Assembly: GCA_963713445.1 (NCBI GenBank)
Contig: CAVQMB010000011.1
Coordinates: 28,955 to 92,954, forward strand
From: CAVQMB01 sp963713445
GTDB lineage: Bacteria > Pseudomonadota > Gammaproteobacteria > Competibacterales > Competibacteraceae
Length of the DNA stretch: 64,000 bases
Reading direction: 5' to 3'
The notes under the pieces were generated by a model that was not told where the DNA came from, made no database searches, and saw only the letters and a program-made list of their open reading frames with translations. Below, piece by piece: positions 26,989 through 36,444 of the stretch. The first letter of the stretch is position 1; every line of letters starts with the position of its first letter. The translations under genes were made by a program, and so were the position numbers.

Positions 26989-27924
26989 ATGCGGGTCGTC
27001 GTCGCCCTGGGCGGTAATGCACTGCTGCGCCGCGGTGAGCCGCTGACGGCTGCCAACCAGCGGCGCAATGTCGGGGTCGCAGCCGAGGCCCTGGCCGGGC
27101 TGGTCCAGGCCGGGCATCAGCTGGTGGTGTCGCATGGCAACGGTCCCCAGGTCGGGCTGCTGGCGTTGCAGGGCTCGTCCTATAAGCCGGATGAGCTCTA
27201 CCCGCTGGACGTGCTGGGCGCCGAGACCGAGGGCATGATCGGCTATCTGATCGAGCAGGAACTGACCAACCGGCTGCCGCGTGACCGGCTGGTCGCCACC
27301 CTGTTGACGCAGGTCGAGGTCGACCCGGCCGATCCCGCCTTTGGCAACCCCACCAAGCCGATTGGACCCGTCTATGACCAGGCTGAGGCCCAGCGGCTGG
27401 CGGCCGAGCGCGGCTGGGCCATGGCCGCCGACGGCGATAGCTACCGGCGGGTGGTGGCGTCACCGGCGCCGCGGCGCATCTTCGAACTCAAGGTCATCGA
27501 GCTGCTGGCGGGCCAGGGGATCATCGTGGTCTGTGCCGGCGGCGGCGGTATTCCGGTGGTGGTGCACGAGAACGGCAGCCTGCTGGGGGTGGAGGCGGTG
27601 ATCGACAAGGATGCCGCCAGTGCCCTGCTGGCGCAGTGCCTGCACGCCGACGCCCTGCTGCTGCTGACCGACGTCGATGCGGTGCAGACCGACTGGGGCA
27701 CGCCCGCGGCCCGGCGCATCCGCCGCGCCAGTGCGGCCGCGCTGGATCAATTCGCGTTCAGCGTCGGGTCGATGGCCCCCAAGGTGGCTGCCGCTCAGGC
27801 TTTCGCCCGCGCCACTGGCGGTTTTGCCGCCATCGGCCGGCTACAGGACGCCGGTGCCCTGCTGGCCGCAACAGCGGGCACCCGGATCGACGCGGCCGCC
27901 AACGCTATCGACTATTATTCCTGA
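26989..27924 (+). CDS. arcC: carbamate kinase
   Basis: Makes ATP from carbamoyl phosphate and ADP, the energy-yielding step of the deiminase pathway. 311 residues; ALGGNALLRRGEPL at the N-terminus, VSHGNGPQVGLLALQ, VCAGGGGIPVV and the DKDAASALLA nucleotide site. Starts one base after the corrected arcB stop. Last gene of arcDABC. Confidence 0.95.
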   Translation: MRVVVALGGNALLRRGEPLTAANQRRNVGVAAEALAGLVQAGHQLVVSHGNGPQVGLLALQGSSYKPDELYPLDVLGAETEGMIGYLIEQELTNRLPRDRLVATLLTQVEVDPADPAFGNPTKPIGPVYDQAEAQRLAAERGWAMAADGDSYRRVVASPAPRRIFELKVIELLAGQGIIVVCAGGGGIPVVVHENGSLLGVEAVIDKDAASALLAQCLHADALLLLTDVDAVQTDWGTPAARRIRRASAAALDQFAFSVGSMAPKVAAAQAFARATGGFAAIGRLQDAGALLAATAGTRIDAAANAIDYYS

Positions 27925-27977
27925 CAACTGTCCGGGTACACTGGCCGCCCATCGACTGCATCGCCCCAGAGAACCTT

Positions 27978-28601
27978 ATGCCCTCGCTGCATGCCTGGCT
28001 CGGCTTCGTGCTGGCCGCTGAACTGTTGCTGCTGATTCCCGGACCGACCGTACTGATGCTGCTCGGCTGCGCCTTGCGTCATGGTCGTCGCGCGACGCTG
28101 AGCGCCGTACCCGGGGTGGTGGCCGGCGATGCGCTGGCAATGAGTGCTTCGCTGCTGGGCCTGGGGATGATCCTGGCGGCGTCGGCAGCGCTGTTCGAGG
28201 CCCTGAAATGGGTCGGTGCGCTGTACCTGATCTATCTTGGCATCAGTCAATGGCGCCAGCCACCGGCGGCCGTGGCGGGCAGCGCGATCGATCCGCGCCG
28301 GCTGCGTCGGCGGGCATTCACCGTGACCGCGCTCAATCCCAAGAGCATTGCCTTTTTCGTCGCCTTCATGCCGCAGTTCGTGACGCCGCACAGCACGGCG
28401 CTGCCGCAACTCCTGATCCTGGGCGTGACCTTCCTGTTGCTGGCTGGCTTGAATGCGGCCGGTTACGCGCTGGCGGCGGGCAGTCTGCAGACGCTGCTGG
28501 CCGGCGGGCGGGCCCGGCGTCGGCTCAACCGCACCGGCGCTGCGGTACTGGTGGCGGCGGGTGTGTTGCTGGCCACAATCAGCCGGGCACAGCCGGCGTG
28601 A
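27978..28601 (+). CDS. LysE/RhtB family amino-acid exporter
   Basis: 207 residues with about six transmembrane helices and the LysE/RhtB N-terminal motif LIPGPTVLMLLGCALRHGRR; TALNPKSIAFFVAFMPQF is the second conserved block. Such exporters expel basic or neutral amino acids. Starting 53 bp after arcC, it may be read through from the arc operon and could relieve arginine or ornithine excess, but the substrate is not known. Converges on the next minus-strand gene with a 4-bp gap. Confidence 0.85.
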   Translation: MPSLHAWLGFVLAAELLLLIPGPTVLMLLGCALRHGRRATLSAVPGVVAGDALAMSASLLGLGMILAASAALFEALKWVGALYLIYLGISQWRQPPAAVAGSAIDPRRLRRRAFTVTALNPKSIAFFVAFMPQFVTPHSTALPQLLILGVTFLLLAGLNAAGYALAAGSLQTLLAGGRARRRLNRTGAAVLVAAGVLLATISRAQPA

Positions 28602-28605
28602 CGGC

Positions 28606-28983
28606 TCAGACGGCGAGGGTGTAGGTGACCCCCGTCTCGTCGAACTGGACCAGCGGGGCGGTGCTCAGCGGGGCTTCGGTGTCGCGGTCGACGAAGCTGC
28701 TGTAGCGGTAGGGATTGTAACGGGCGTTGCGACCGGCCAGGCGATTGAGACTGGCATCCTCGCCGGGATGACGGAATTCGATCAGTTCGCCCACCACGTA
28801 GGCGTGGACGGTACGGCGGTTTTCCCGCAACATGCGCTGGCGGCCGGATTCGCGCACCAGGAAGGCGGCATCACGCAGCCGGATCTGCTTGGCCGAGGCC
28901 TTCACCCGACCGTCCTGCATAATGCTGTAACAACCGCGCTTGGGATTGACGAATACCCGCACCGGTTTGCTGTAATCGATCAT
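28606..28983 (-). CDS. conserved hypothetical protein, 125 residues
   Basis: Family seen in other proteobacteria as an unnamed protein; I cannot assign a function. Notable segments: KPVRVFVNPKRGCYSIMQDG, VRESGRQRMLRENRRTVHAYV, GRNARYNPYRYSSF and DRDTEAPL. Compact, no signal peptide or membrane helix; the Arg-rich middle suggests nucleic-acid contact, and related proteins are often phage- or plasmid-associated. ATG 28983, divergent from the MFS gene. Confidence 0.62.
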   Translation of the reverse strand: MIDYSKPVRVFVNPKRGCYSIMQDGRVKASAKQIRLRDAAFLVRESGRQRMLRENRRTVHAYVVGELIEFRHPGEDASLNRLAGRNARYNPYRYSSFVDRDTEAPLSTAPLVQFDETGVTYTLAV

Positions 28984-29066
28984 CGGTTCTACCTGCTGAG
29001 ACCGGCGCGTACTATAGGGCTTGCCGTGAAAAAAGCAAGGGGTTTTAGGCCATTGCGAGCCGTCGC

Positions 29067-30284
29067 ATGGCCATAGCGAGTGCCGGTATCGACCGCAGCC
29101 GGCGGGTGGTGGGGCTGATCGGGGGCGGCCACTTTTTCAGTCACTTCTACATGCTGGTGCTGCCGCCGCTGTTTCCGCTGCTGCGCGATGTTTACGGGGT
29201 CGGCTACACCGAGCTGGGCCTGGCGTTTACCGGCTTCAGCGTGATGACCGGCCTGACCCAGACGCCGGTCGGCTTTCTGGTGGACCGTTATGGTGGCCAG
29301 CGCCTGCTGGTCGCAGGGTTGGTGCTGGAGGGCATCGCAATCGGCCTGATCGGCGCGCTGCCGCACTATGGCGCCCTGCTGGTCCTGATGCTGGTGGCGG
29401 GTCTGGCCAACGCGGTTTATCACCCGGCGGACTACGCTATCCTGAGCGCGGCCGTGCCGGGCGAGCGTATCGGCCGGGCCTTTTCCTGGCACACCTTCGC
29501 CGGTTTCAGCGGTGACGCGCTGGCGCCGGTGACCGTGCTGGCGCTGATGGGCTTGTGCGGCTGGCGCCTGGCGCTGATGGTCTGCGGCCTGGGCGGCGTG
29601 GCCATGGCATTGATCCTCTGGGCTAACGGTGGACTGCTGCAGACCCGATACCCAGCCGCGATGCCGGCCAGGGCGCACAGCGCGCAGCAGCCCGCGGGCC
29701 GCTGGGGGATGCTGTTCAGCCTGCCGGTGGTGATGGCGTTGCTGTTTTTCGTCGGCATCGCCATGACCGGCAAGGGGGTCCAGAGTTTCAGCGTGGCGGC
29801 CCTGGTTGGCCGCGACCGGCTGGCCCTGGATCAGGCCAGCGGGGTGCTGTCGGCCTATCTGTTCATGGCCCCGCTGGGTGTGCTGGTGGGCGGCCGGATC
29901 GCCGACCGGGTGCGCCATCACGCCCGGGTGGCGGGCCTCTGTTTCGTCGTCGTGGCACTAGCCTTTGCACTGGTGGCGCACGGCGGGCTGACGCCGGCCT
30001 GGCTGCTGGTGCTGTTCGCGGTGGCCGGCTTCGCGGCCGGCATGGTGGCACCGTCGCGCGACATGCTGGTACGGGCAGTGGCACCGCCGGATGCCGTCGG
30101 CCGGGTGTTCGGGTTCGTTTCCACCGGGTTCAACATCGGCGGCATGGTGGCGCCGCCACTGTTCGGTTATGTACTCGACCACGGCGCCCCGTCGCTGGTG
30201 TTTTGGGGTGTGGCCGGAGTCAGTCTGGTAACCGGGTTAACTGTTCTGGAGACCAATCGTCGCCGTATCGCCGTCACTGCGTGA
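29067..30284 (+). CDS. MFS transporter (FSR-like)
   Basis: 405 residues with 12 predicted helices. N-terminal HFFSHFYMLVLPPLFPLLRD resembles the fosmidomycin-resistance type of MFS carriers; GFLVDRYGGQRLL is the loop 2-3 motif, and ADRVRHHARVAGL is its repeat in the second half. Efflux of a small organic compound is likely. Single gene, 242 bp before the TRAP genes. The start could also be a later Met. Confidence 0.8.
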   Translation: MAIASAGIDRSRRVVGLIGGGHFFSHFYMLVLPPLFPLLRDVYGVGYTELGLAFTGFSVMTGLTQTPVGFLVDRYGGQRLLVAGLVLEGIAIGLIGALPHYGALLVLMLVAGLANAVYHPADYAILSAAVPGERIGRAFSWHTFAGFSGDALAPVTVLALMGLCGWRLALMVCGLGGVAMALILWANGGLLQTRYPAAMPARAHSAQQPAGRWGMLFSLPVVMALLFFVGIAMTGKGVQSFSVAALVGRDRLALDQASGVLSAYLFMAPLGVLVGGRIADRVRHHARVAGLCFVVVALAFALVAHGGLTPAWLLVLFAVAGFAAGMVAPSRDMLVRAVAPPDAVGRVFGFVSTGFNIGGMVAPPLFGYVLDHGAPSLVFWGVAGVSLVTGLTVLETNRRRIAVTA

Positions 30285-30526
30285 GGCCGCAGCCAGCGAT
30301 CGCGCTACCGGCAGCGGACTGACACGCGGCTGTCATCATACGCCGGCCTTATAGGTGTGGTGTGACCGTTCCGGCACCGCGGGAAGGGTCATTTGGCGCC
30401 TTGCGTCATCACTGCCCGACGCGGCCCCTGTGGCCGTCGGCGGGCTTTGTTATGGCGATGCATTTACCGGCGACTGTCCCTATACTGGCAGCCTGTTGCC
30501 GACAACCGATGCTAAGGAGGATGGCA

Positions 30527-31522
30527 GTGAAGATACCGTTTCGCACCATGCTGGGGCTGCTCACCGGGGTAGCGCTGGCGGCGGTGGCGGGCGTGGCCGG
30601 CGCCGCCCAGCGCTGGGACATGCCAGTGGCGTATTCCGCGTCCAATTATCACACCGTCAATGACGAACACTTCGCCCAGGCGATCACCCAGGCCACCGGC
30701 GGTGCCATCAAGGTGGTGGTCCACCCCAGCGGCTCGTTGTTCAAGGGCAACGAGATCAAGCGTGCGGTCCAGACCGGTCAGGCCCAGATCGGGGAACGGC
30801 TGATCTCGGCGCTGGCCAACGAGAACCCGCTGTTCGAGGCCGATGCACTGCCGTTCCTGGCGACCAGCTTCGACCAGGCCTGGGACCTGTATCAGGCCTC
30901 CAAGCCGGCGCTGGAGAAGGTGCTGGCCAAGCAGAACCTGAAACTGCTGTACGCGGTGCCGTGGCCGCCGCAGGGACTGTACACCAAGAAGCCGGTGACC
31001 TCGGCGGCTGACATGAAAAACGTCAAGTTCCGGGCCTATAACTCCGCCACCTCGCGCCTGGCCGAGCTGATGGGCGCCATCCCCACCCAGATCGAGGCCG
31101 CCGACCTCAGCCAGGCCTTCGCCACCGGTGTGGTCGACAGCATGATTTCCTCGGGTTCGACCGGCTATGACCGCAAGCTGTGGGAGTACACCCACTACTG
31201 GTACGATGTCCAGGCCTGGCTGCCCAAGAACATGGTGTTCATCAACAAACACGTCTGGGACGGTCTCGATCCCAAGACCCAGGGCATCATCCTGGGTGCC
31301 TCGGCGATGGCCGAGAAGACCGGCTGGGCCAAAGCCCGGGAGCTGTCGGACTGGTACAAGCAGCAGCTGGCCGCCCACGGCATGAAGGTCGAGCCGCCCA
31401 GCAAGCAACTCAAGGCCGACTTCGAGAAGATCGGTCACACCATGACTGCGGACTGGCTGAAGCGGGCCGGACCGGTAGGCAAGCACATCATCGACAGTTA
31501 CCGGGCCATGCAGAAGCAGTAA
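30527..31522 (+). CDS. dctP: TRAP transporter substrate-binding protein
   Basis: Periplasmic binding protein of a TRAP carboxylate importer. I choose GTG 30527 because AAGGAGG (30514-30520) abuts the ATG at 30521 but is six bases from the GTG. 331 residues: signal peptide (MLGLLTGVALAAVAGVAGA), then the DctP fold. The family Arg that salt-bridges the substrate carboxylate is in MKNVKFRAYNS; QIEAADLSQAFATGVVDSM follows. First of dctPQM. Confidence 0.9.
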   Translation: MKIPFRTMLGLLTGVALAAVAGVAGAAQRWDMPVAYSASNYHTVNDEHFAQAITQATGGAIKVVVHPSGSLFKGNEIKRAVQTGQAQIGERLISALANENPLFEADALPFLATSFDQAWDLYQASKPALEKVLAKQNLKLLYAVPWPPQGLYTKKPVTSAADMKNVKFRAYNSATSRLAELMGAIPTQIEAADLSQAFATGVVDSMISSGSTGYDRKLWEYTHYWYDVQAWLPKNMVFINKHVWDGLDPKTQGIILGASAMAEKTGWAKARELSDWYKQQLAAHGMKVEPPSKQLKADFEKIGHTMTADWLKRAGPVGKHIIDSYRAMQKQ

Positions 31523-31526
31523 GCCG

Positions 31527-32051
31527 GTGCGGCGGGTTCTCGATAGCCTCTATCTGGGCTGTGGGGCGCTGGCCGGCCTGTTTATGGTCGCCATCGCGGT
31601 GCTGGTGCTGGCCAGCATCGTGGCCCGGCTGACAGCCTTCAATCTGGCAGGGCTGAACGAGTATGCGGGCTATTGCATGGCCGCATCCTCGTTCCTGGCC
31701 CTGGCGCATACCTTCGGCCGCGACGAGCACATCCGGGTGTCGGTGCTGCTGACGCCCCTGACCGGCGCCGTGCGCCGCGGTGTCGAGCTGTGGTGCCTGG
31801 CGGTGGGCGGTGGACTGGCCTGTTATCTGGCCTACTACAGCATCAAAATGGTCCGGGTATCGATCATGATCAACGACATCAGCCCGGGGCCGGATGCCAC
31901 GCCGCTGTGGATTCCGCAGCTGGCCATGGCGCTCGGTACCAGCGTGCTGGCGCTCGCGGTGCTGGACCGGCTGGTGCAGGTGGCGCGTGGCGCACCACTG
32001 GATGAACCCACCGGCGAGGAACTGCTGACCACCGGCCAGGGCCGGACCTGA
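31527..32051 (+). CDS. dctQ: TRAP transporter small permease
   Basis: 174 residues with four hydrophobic helices, the DctQ family pattern; GLNEYAGYCMAASSFLALAHTF and DEHIRVSVLL are typical. GTG 31527 starts 4 bp after dctP. Its stop shares a base with the dctM ATG (TGATG). Confidence 0.88.
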   Translation: MRRVLDSLYLGCGALAGLFMVAIAVLVLASIVARLTAFNLAGLNEYAGYCMAASSFLALAHTFGRDEHIRVSVLLTPLTGAVRRGVELWCLAVGGGLACYLAYYSIKMVRVSIMINDISPGPDATPLWIPQLAMALGTSVLALAVLDRLVQVARGAPLDEPTGEELLTTGQGRT

Positions 32052-33361
32052 TGAACGATGCCGTCGCGACCGGGGTGTTCCTCGGGGTGTTGTTCTTTCT
32101 GCTGGCCAGCGGGGTCTGGATCGGGCTGGCGCTGATCGGCGTGGCGCTCACCGGCATGCTCATGTTCACCGTGCGCCCGGCCGGCGACGCCATGGCCACC
32201 GCGGTGTGGGGTATGGCCTCGTCGTGGAGTCTGACCGCGCTGCCGCTGTTCATCTGGATGGGCGAAATCCTGTTCCGCACCCGGCTCAGCGCCGACCTGT
32301 TCCGCGGCCTGGCACCCTGGCTGAACCGCCTGCCGGGCCGGCTGCTGCACGTCAACGTGGCCGGCTGCGCGCTGTTCGCCGCCATCTCGGGGTCGTCGGC
32401 GGCGACGGTGGCCACGGTTGGCAAGATGTCCATCCCCGAGCTGCGCCAGCGCAATTACCCGGAATCGCTGATCATCGGCACCCTGGCCGGCGCCGGCACC
32501 CTGGGCCTGCTGATTCCGCCGTCGATCATCCTGATCGTCTACGGCGTGACGGTAAACGTCTCAATCACCCGACTGTTCATCGCCGGCATTCTGCCCGGGC
32601 TCATGCTGGCGACCTTGTTCATGAGCTATATCGTGGTGGTGGCGCTGATCAAACGTGACAGCATGCCGCCGCGCGAGCCGTCACTGGGTGTCTGGCGCAA
32701 GCTGCGCGAAGCGTTGTATCTGCTGCCGGTGGTGGCACTCATCATGGCGGTGCTGGGGTCGATTTATCTGGGCATCGCCACCGCCACCGAGGCCGCCGTG
32801 CTGGGCGTGGTGGGCGCCCTGCTGCTGGCCCTGGTGCAGGGCTCGCTGAGCTGGCGCGCCTTCGTCGACAGTCTGATGGGGGCAACCCGGACCTCCTGCA
32901 TGATCGCCCTGATCCTGGCCGGTTCGGCGTTTCTGACCCTGGCCATGGGCTATACCGGTCTGCCCAGCCAGCTCGCCGAGTGGATCGGCAGCCTGGGACT
33001 GTCGCCGCTCAGCCTGATCATCGCCCTGACGCTGTTCTACGTCGTACTGGGCTGCTTTCTGGACGGCATTTCCGCGGTGGTGCTGACCATGGCCGTGGTC
33101 GAGCCGATGATCCGCCAGGCCGGCTTCGACATGGTCTGGTTCGGCATTTACCTGGTGATCGTGGTGGAAATGGCCCAGATCACCCCGCCAGTGGGCTTCA
33201 ACCTGTTCGTGCTGCAGGGCATGACCCGCCATCAGATCACCTACATCGCCCGCGCCGCGCTGCCCATGTTCTTTCTGATGGTGCTGGCGGTGGGGCTGGT
33301 GGTGGCTTTCCCTCAGCTCGCCTTGTATCTGCCCGACCACATGATGCATCTGGGGCACTGA
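32051..33361 (+). CDS. dctM: TRAP transporter large permease
   Basis: 436 residues, about 12 helices; DctM motifs GSSAATVATVGKMSIPELRQ, AGAGTLGLLIPPSIILIVYG, ILPGLMLATLF and VEMAQITPPVGFNLFVLQG. It drives Na+- or H+-coupled uptake of an organic anion bound by DctP. One-base overlap with dctQ; 61 bp before the ferredoxin-like subunit gene. Confidence 0.93.
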   Translation: MNDAVATGVFLGVLFFLLASGVWIGLALIGVALTGMLMFTVRPAGDAMATAVWGMASSWSLTALPLFIWMGEILFRTRLSADLFRGLAPWLNRLPGRLLHVNVAGCALFAAISGSSAATVATVGKMSIPELRQRNYPESLIIGTLAGAGTLGLLIPPSIILIVYGVTVNVSITRLFIAGILPGLMLATLFMSYIVVVALIKRDSMPPREPSLGVWRKLREALYLLPVVALIMAVLGSIYLGIATATEAAVLGVVGALLLALVQGSLSWRAFVDSLMGATRTSCMIALILAGSAFLTLAMGYTGLPSQLAEWIGSLGLSPLSLIIALTLFYVVLGCFLDGISAVVLTMAVVEPMIRQAGFDMVWFGIYLVIVVEMAQITPPVGFNLFVLQGMTRHQITYIARAALPMFFLMVLAVGLVVAFPQLALYLPDHMMHLGH

Positions 33362-33422
33362 ATGGAACCGGCTATCCGCGGGCGCGTCCAGTGACTCAGA
33401 TGACCGCAGCGGGAACGGCGCT

Positions 33423-33728
33423 ATGACCGGCCGGGTGCACCGGGCCCGGCCGGCGACCGGTGCGGTAGTGGAATTCCATCTCGACGACCAGCGCTGCGAG
33501 GGCCGGGTGGGCGATACCTTGCTCACAGCCATCCTGCTGCACGCGCCGGCGTTGCGCCAGGCCGAGTTCGGGGGTGGCTGGCGGGCCGGTTTCTGCGTCA
33601 TGGGCGCGTGCCAGGACTGTTTCGTGCAGCTCGCCGACGGCCGCCGGCTGCGGGCCTGCCAGACGCCGCTGGAAGCCGGCATGCGGGTGCGGCTCGCTGC
33701 CCGGGGATGGCCTGATGGCGACGATTGA
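33423..33728 (+). CDS. [2Fe-2S] small subunit of an HcnABC-like dehydrogenase
   Basis: 101 residues with a plant-ferredoxin-type cluster site: Cys at GFCVMGACQDCFVQL and a fourth at LRACQTP. This matches the small (gamma, HcnA-like) subunits of HcnABC, the octopine/nopaline oxidases and the D-hydroxyproline dehydrogenases. The stop overlaps the next gene by 14 bp. ATG 33423 is chosen by position of the domain; upstream purines are weak. Confidence 0.85.
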   Translation: MTGRVHRARPATGAVVEFHLDDQRCEGRVGDTLLTAILLHAPALRQAEFGGGWRAGFCVMGACQDCFVQLADGRRLRACQTPLEAGMRVRLAARGWPDGDD

Positions 33729-35105
33729 GCCGGTGGTCATTGTCGGCGCCGGACCCGCCGGGGTGCGGGCCGCCGGGGCGCTGGTAGCCGCCGGCCTGCG
33801 GCCGCTGCTGATCGACGAGGGCGCGCGCGCCGGCGGCCAGATCTTCCGCCAGCCCGAGGCCGGCCGGGGTGCCGGCTACCGGGTGCTGTACGGCTCCGAA
33901 TATCGCCGTGCCCGCCATCTCCACCACGACTTCGAGGCCCTCCGGAAGCATCTCGACTACCGGCCGCGCACCCTGGTGTGGAATGCCGGGCCGGGCTGGC
34001 TGGAGTTGTATGACAGCGGCAAGGGGTGCAGCGAGCGGCTGGCCTGGAGCCGGCTGATTCTCGCCACCGGCGCCATGGACCGGGTAATCCCGCTGCCCGG
34101 CTGGACGCTGCCGGGTACGTTTACCCTGGGCGGTGCCCAGACCCTGCTCAAGGCCCAGGGCTGCCTGATCGGCCGGCGGGTGGTGTTCTACGGCACCGGG
34201 CCGCTACTGTACTGGGTCGCGCTGCAGTATGCCCGGGCCGGAGCCGAAGTGGCGGCGGTGCTCGACACCACCCCGCGTACCCGGCAGTGGCGCCACCTGG
34301 CCGGCCTGGTGGCGCTGCCCGGCTATCTGGCCAAAGGGATCGGGTTCATAGCCGCCCTGCGCGCCCGCGGCGTGCCCGTGCTGCACGGGGTGAGCGCGGC
34401 CGCCATCGAGGGGAGTGGCGGGGTGACCGGGTTCAGCCTGCGCCATCGCGGCCGCCGCTATAGCCTGGCCTGCGATGCCGTCGCCATTGGCCATGGCCTG
34501 CGCTCCGAGATCGCCCTGGCCGAGCTGCTGGAGGTGCCGCTGAGCTGGCACCGCGCCCAGCAGCAATGGGTGCCGGAGTGTGATGCCTGGGGCCGGACGG
34601 CGGTCAGCGGCGTCTACCTGGCGGGCGACGGTGCCGGCATAGGCGGCGCCGGGGCGGCGGCTCTGCGCGGCCGGCTGGCCGCGGCGGCGTTGCTCGCGGA
34701 TGCCGGTCATTGCGTCGCCCGCCTCAAGCCCGCCGCTGGCGCGCCGGCTGGGCCGCGAGTCGCGGGTCCGGCGCAGCCTCGAGGCGATGTTCCCGGTGCC
34801 GGCCGCCGCGTCTCGCCAGCGCCGCCGACGATCTGGTCATCTGCCGCTGCGAGGGCTTGACCGCCGGGGCCATCCGGGCCGCTGTGGTCCGGCCCGGCGC
34901 TGAGGATGTCAACCGTGCCAAGGCGTTCTCGCGGGTCGGCATGGGCAGGTGCCAGGGCCGGATGTGCGGCCTCAATGCCCAGGTCATCGTGGCCGCCGCC
35001 CTGAACCAGCCGGTTGCCGCGGCCGGGCACCTGCGGGGCCAGCCGCCGGTCAAGCCGATCCCACTCAGCGCGCTGGCGGCCGCCACCGGGCTGGCCGATG
35101 ACTGA
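33715..35105 (+). CDS. HcnB-like FAD/NAD-binding subunit, frameshifted
   Basis: Alpha subunit of the same three-part flavoenzyme. N-terminal FAD site VVIVGAGPAGVRAAGAL and EGARAGGQIFRQP, ILATGAMDRVIPLPGWTLPGTFTLGGAQ, a second Rossmann motif RVVFYGTGPLLYW, AGDGAGIGGAGAAALRGRLAA, and at the C-terminus a BFD-like [2Fe-2S] domain with VICRCEG and GRCQGRMCG. Two +1 indels (near 34720 and 34815) break the frame between the FAD body and the cluster domain; corrected length 462 residues fits the family. ATG 33715 overlaps the ferredoxin gene, and the end overlaps the next ATG. Confidence 0.85.
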
Positions 35106-36249
35106 GCCCGGTCAAGGGCCGCTGCAGCCGGCTTATCAGGTCGCCATCATCGGCGGCGGCATCGCCGGTTGCTCGGCGGCCTTGCATCTGCGCCGGCGCG
35201 GCTGCTCGGTGGTGTTGTTCGAGCAGCGCTGGTGCGGCAGCCAGGCCAGCGGGGTGAATTTCGGCGGCGTCCGCCAGCACGGCCGCCATCCCGCCGAGCT
35301 GCCGCTCGCCATCCGCTCCCGGGCCTTGTGGGAGGAGTTGCCGCGGCTGATCGGCCACGACGGCGAGTTCGCGGTCACCGGGCACCTCAAACTGGCCCGC
35401 AGCGAAGCCGACATGGCGGAGCTGGAAGCATGGTCGCGACTGGCCCGTGACTACGGCATCACCACGCAACTCAGCAGCGGCGCCGATCTGCGCCGCCGCT
35501 ACGACTACCTGAGCGCTCAAGTGTACGGCGGCTCGTCGTGTCCCGCCGACGGTCAGGCCAACCCGCGCCTGGTCGGTCCCTGGTTCGCGCGCGCCGCGCG
35601 GGCCGCCGGTGCCGACATCCGGGAGCAGTGCCGGGTGCTGCGGGCGGCCAGGGACGGCGACCGGTTCGTCGTTGAACTGGGCGACGGCCGAACAGTCCGC
35701 AGCGAGGCCCTGGTCAATACCGCCGGCGCCTGGGGTGGCGCCATCGCAGCCCAGTTTGGCGAGCCGGTGGATGAGGCGGTGGATGCCCCCAATATGCTGG
35801 TGACCGAACCGGTGGCTTATCGCATCCGGCCGAACTTCGGCGTCTGCGGCGGCGCGTTCTACCTGCGCCAGATCCCCCACGGCAGCATCATCTTCGGCGG
35901 CGGCCGGGGTTGGGCCGACCGCGACGCCGGCCGGGCCCGCCCGCGCACGGAAGCCGCCGCCAGTGCCACCCGGGTGCTGCTCGACTTAGTGCCGCTGCTG
36001 GCCGGGCTGCACGTGGTGCGGAGCTGGACCGGCATCGAGGGCGAGATGCCCGACGGGCTGCCGGTGCTGGGGCCCAGCGCGCGGGTGCCCGGGCTGTGCC
36101 ATGGTTTCGGCTTTTCCGGTCACGGCTTCCAGCTCGGACCGGCCGTGGGTGCGGTGCTGAGTGAACTGGTGGTCGACGGCAGTACGCCAACTCCGCTGGC
36201 CGGACTCGGCATCGAGCGCTGGCAGTCTCCAACGCCAGTCGCGGGGTAG
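35098..36249 (+). CDS. HcnC-like FAD-dependent amine/amino-acid dehydrogenase subunit
   Basis: Catalytic beta subunit of the DAO/glycine-oxidase fold. 383 residues: VAIIGGGIAGCSAALHLRRRG, the GVNFGGVRQHGRHP loop near residue 55, VNTAGAWGGAIA, RIRPNFGVCGGAFYLRQ, and the C-terminal GFSGHGFQLGPAVG FAD closure. The ligand-contact residues of glycine, opine or D-amino-acid oxidisers vary, so the substrate stays open. ATG 35098 overlaps the previous stop by 8 bp. Three-gene order small FeS / NAD-like / DAO-like matches HcnABC and opine oxidases. Confidence 0.88.
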   Translation: MTEPGQGPLQPAYQVAIIGGGIAGCSAALHLRRRGCSVVLFEQRWCGSQASGVNFGGVRQHGRHPAELPLAIRSRALWEELPRLIGHDGEFAVTGHLKLARSEADMAELEAWSRLARDYGITTQLSSGADLRRRYDYLSAQVYGGSSCPADGQANPRLVGPWFARAARAAGADIREQCRVLRAARDGDRFVVELGDGRTVRSEALVNTAGAWGGAIAAQFGEPVDEAVDAPNMLVTEPVAYRIRPNFGVCGGAFYLRQIPHGSIIFGGGRGWADRDAGRARPRTEAAASATRVLLDLVPLLAGLHVVRSWTGIEGEMPDGLPVLGPSARVPGLCHGFGFSGHGFQLGPAVGAVLSELVVDGSTPTPLAGLGIERWQSPTPVAG

Positions 36250-36264
36250 GGCGCGCTGGCGCGG

Positions 36265-36293
36265 TTGAGCTCGGCGGTAAGGCCTGCTATAAG
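36265..36293 (+). promoter_or_regulatory. sigma-70 promoter of the BMP transporter operon
   Basis: TTGAGC (36265-36270), 17-bp spacer, TATAAG (36288-36293). A start near 36300 would give a 145-nt leader before the BMP gene, with several hairpin-forming GC segments (for example GGCCGCC / GGGCGGGCC near 36403-36422). Confidence 0.55.
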
Positions 36294-36389
36294 CTACGCC
36301 GGAGCGACCCGGCCGTGATAAGCCTAACGACCGCCGGGCGATGTAAACCGCTGGCAAGATTCCCCATTCCGATCGGCAGACGGATACCG

Positions 36390-36402
36390 ACCGGTAGCGT
36401 GC
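36390..36402 (+). promoter_or_regulatory. imperfect ops-like element in the BMP leader
   Basis: ACCGGTAGCGTGC matches 11 of 13 bases of the RfaH recruitment sequence GGCGGTAGCGTGC, on the coding strand and inside the predicted leader. The two mismatches are the first two bases. An RfaH homologue is encoded 22 kb away. May be chance. Confidence 0.25.
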
Positions 36403-36444
36403 GGCCGCCTGGGCGGGCCGCCTGATGACGACGAGGAGAGCGTG

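Noticed and set aside
33423..36249. Hydrogen cyanide synthase hcnABC
   Set aside because: Subunit order matches, but the same architecture is shared with opine and D-amino-acid dehydrogenases, and the flanking importers fit catabolism better. Kept as an alternative, not as the call.
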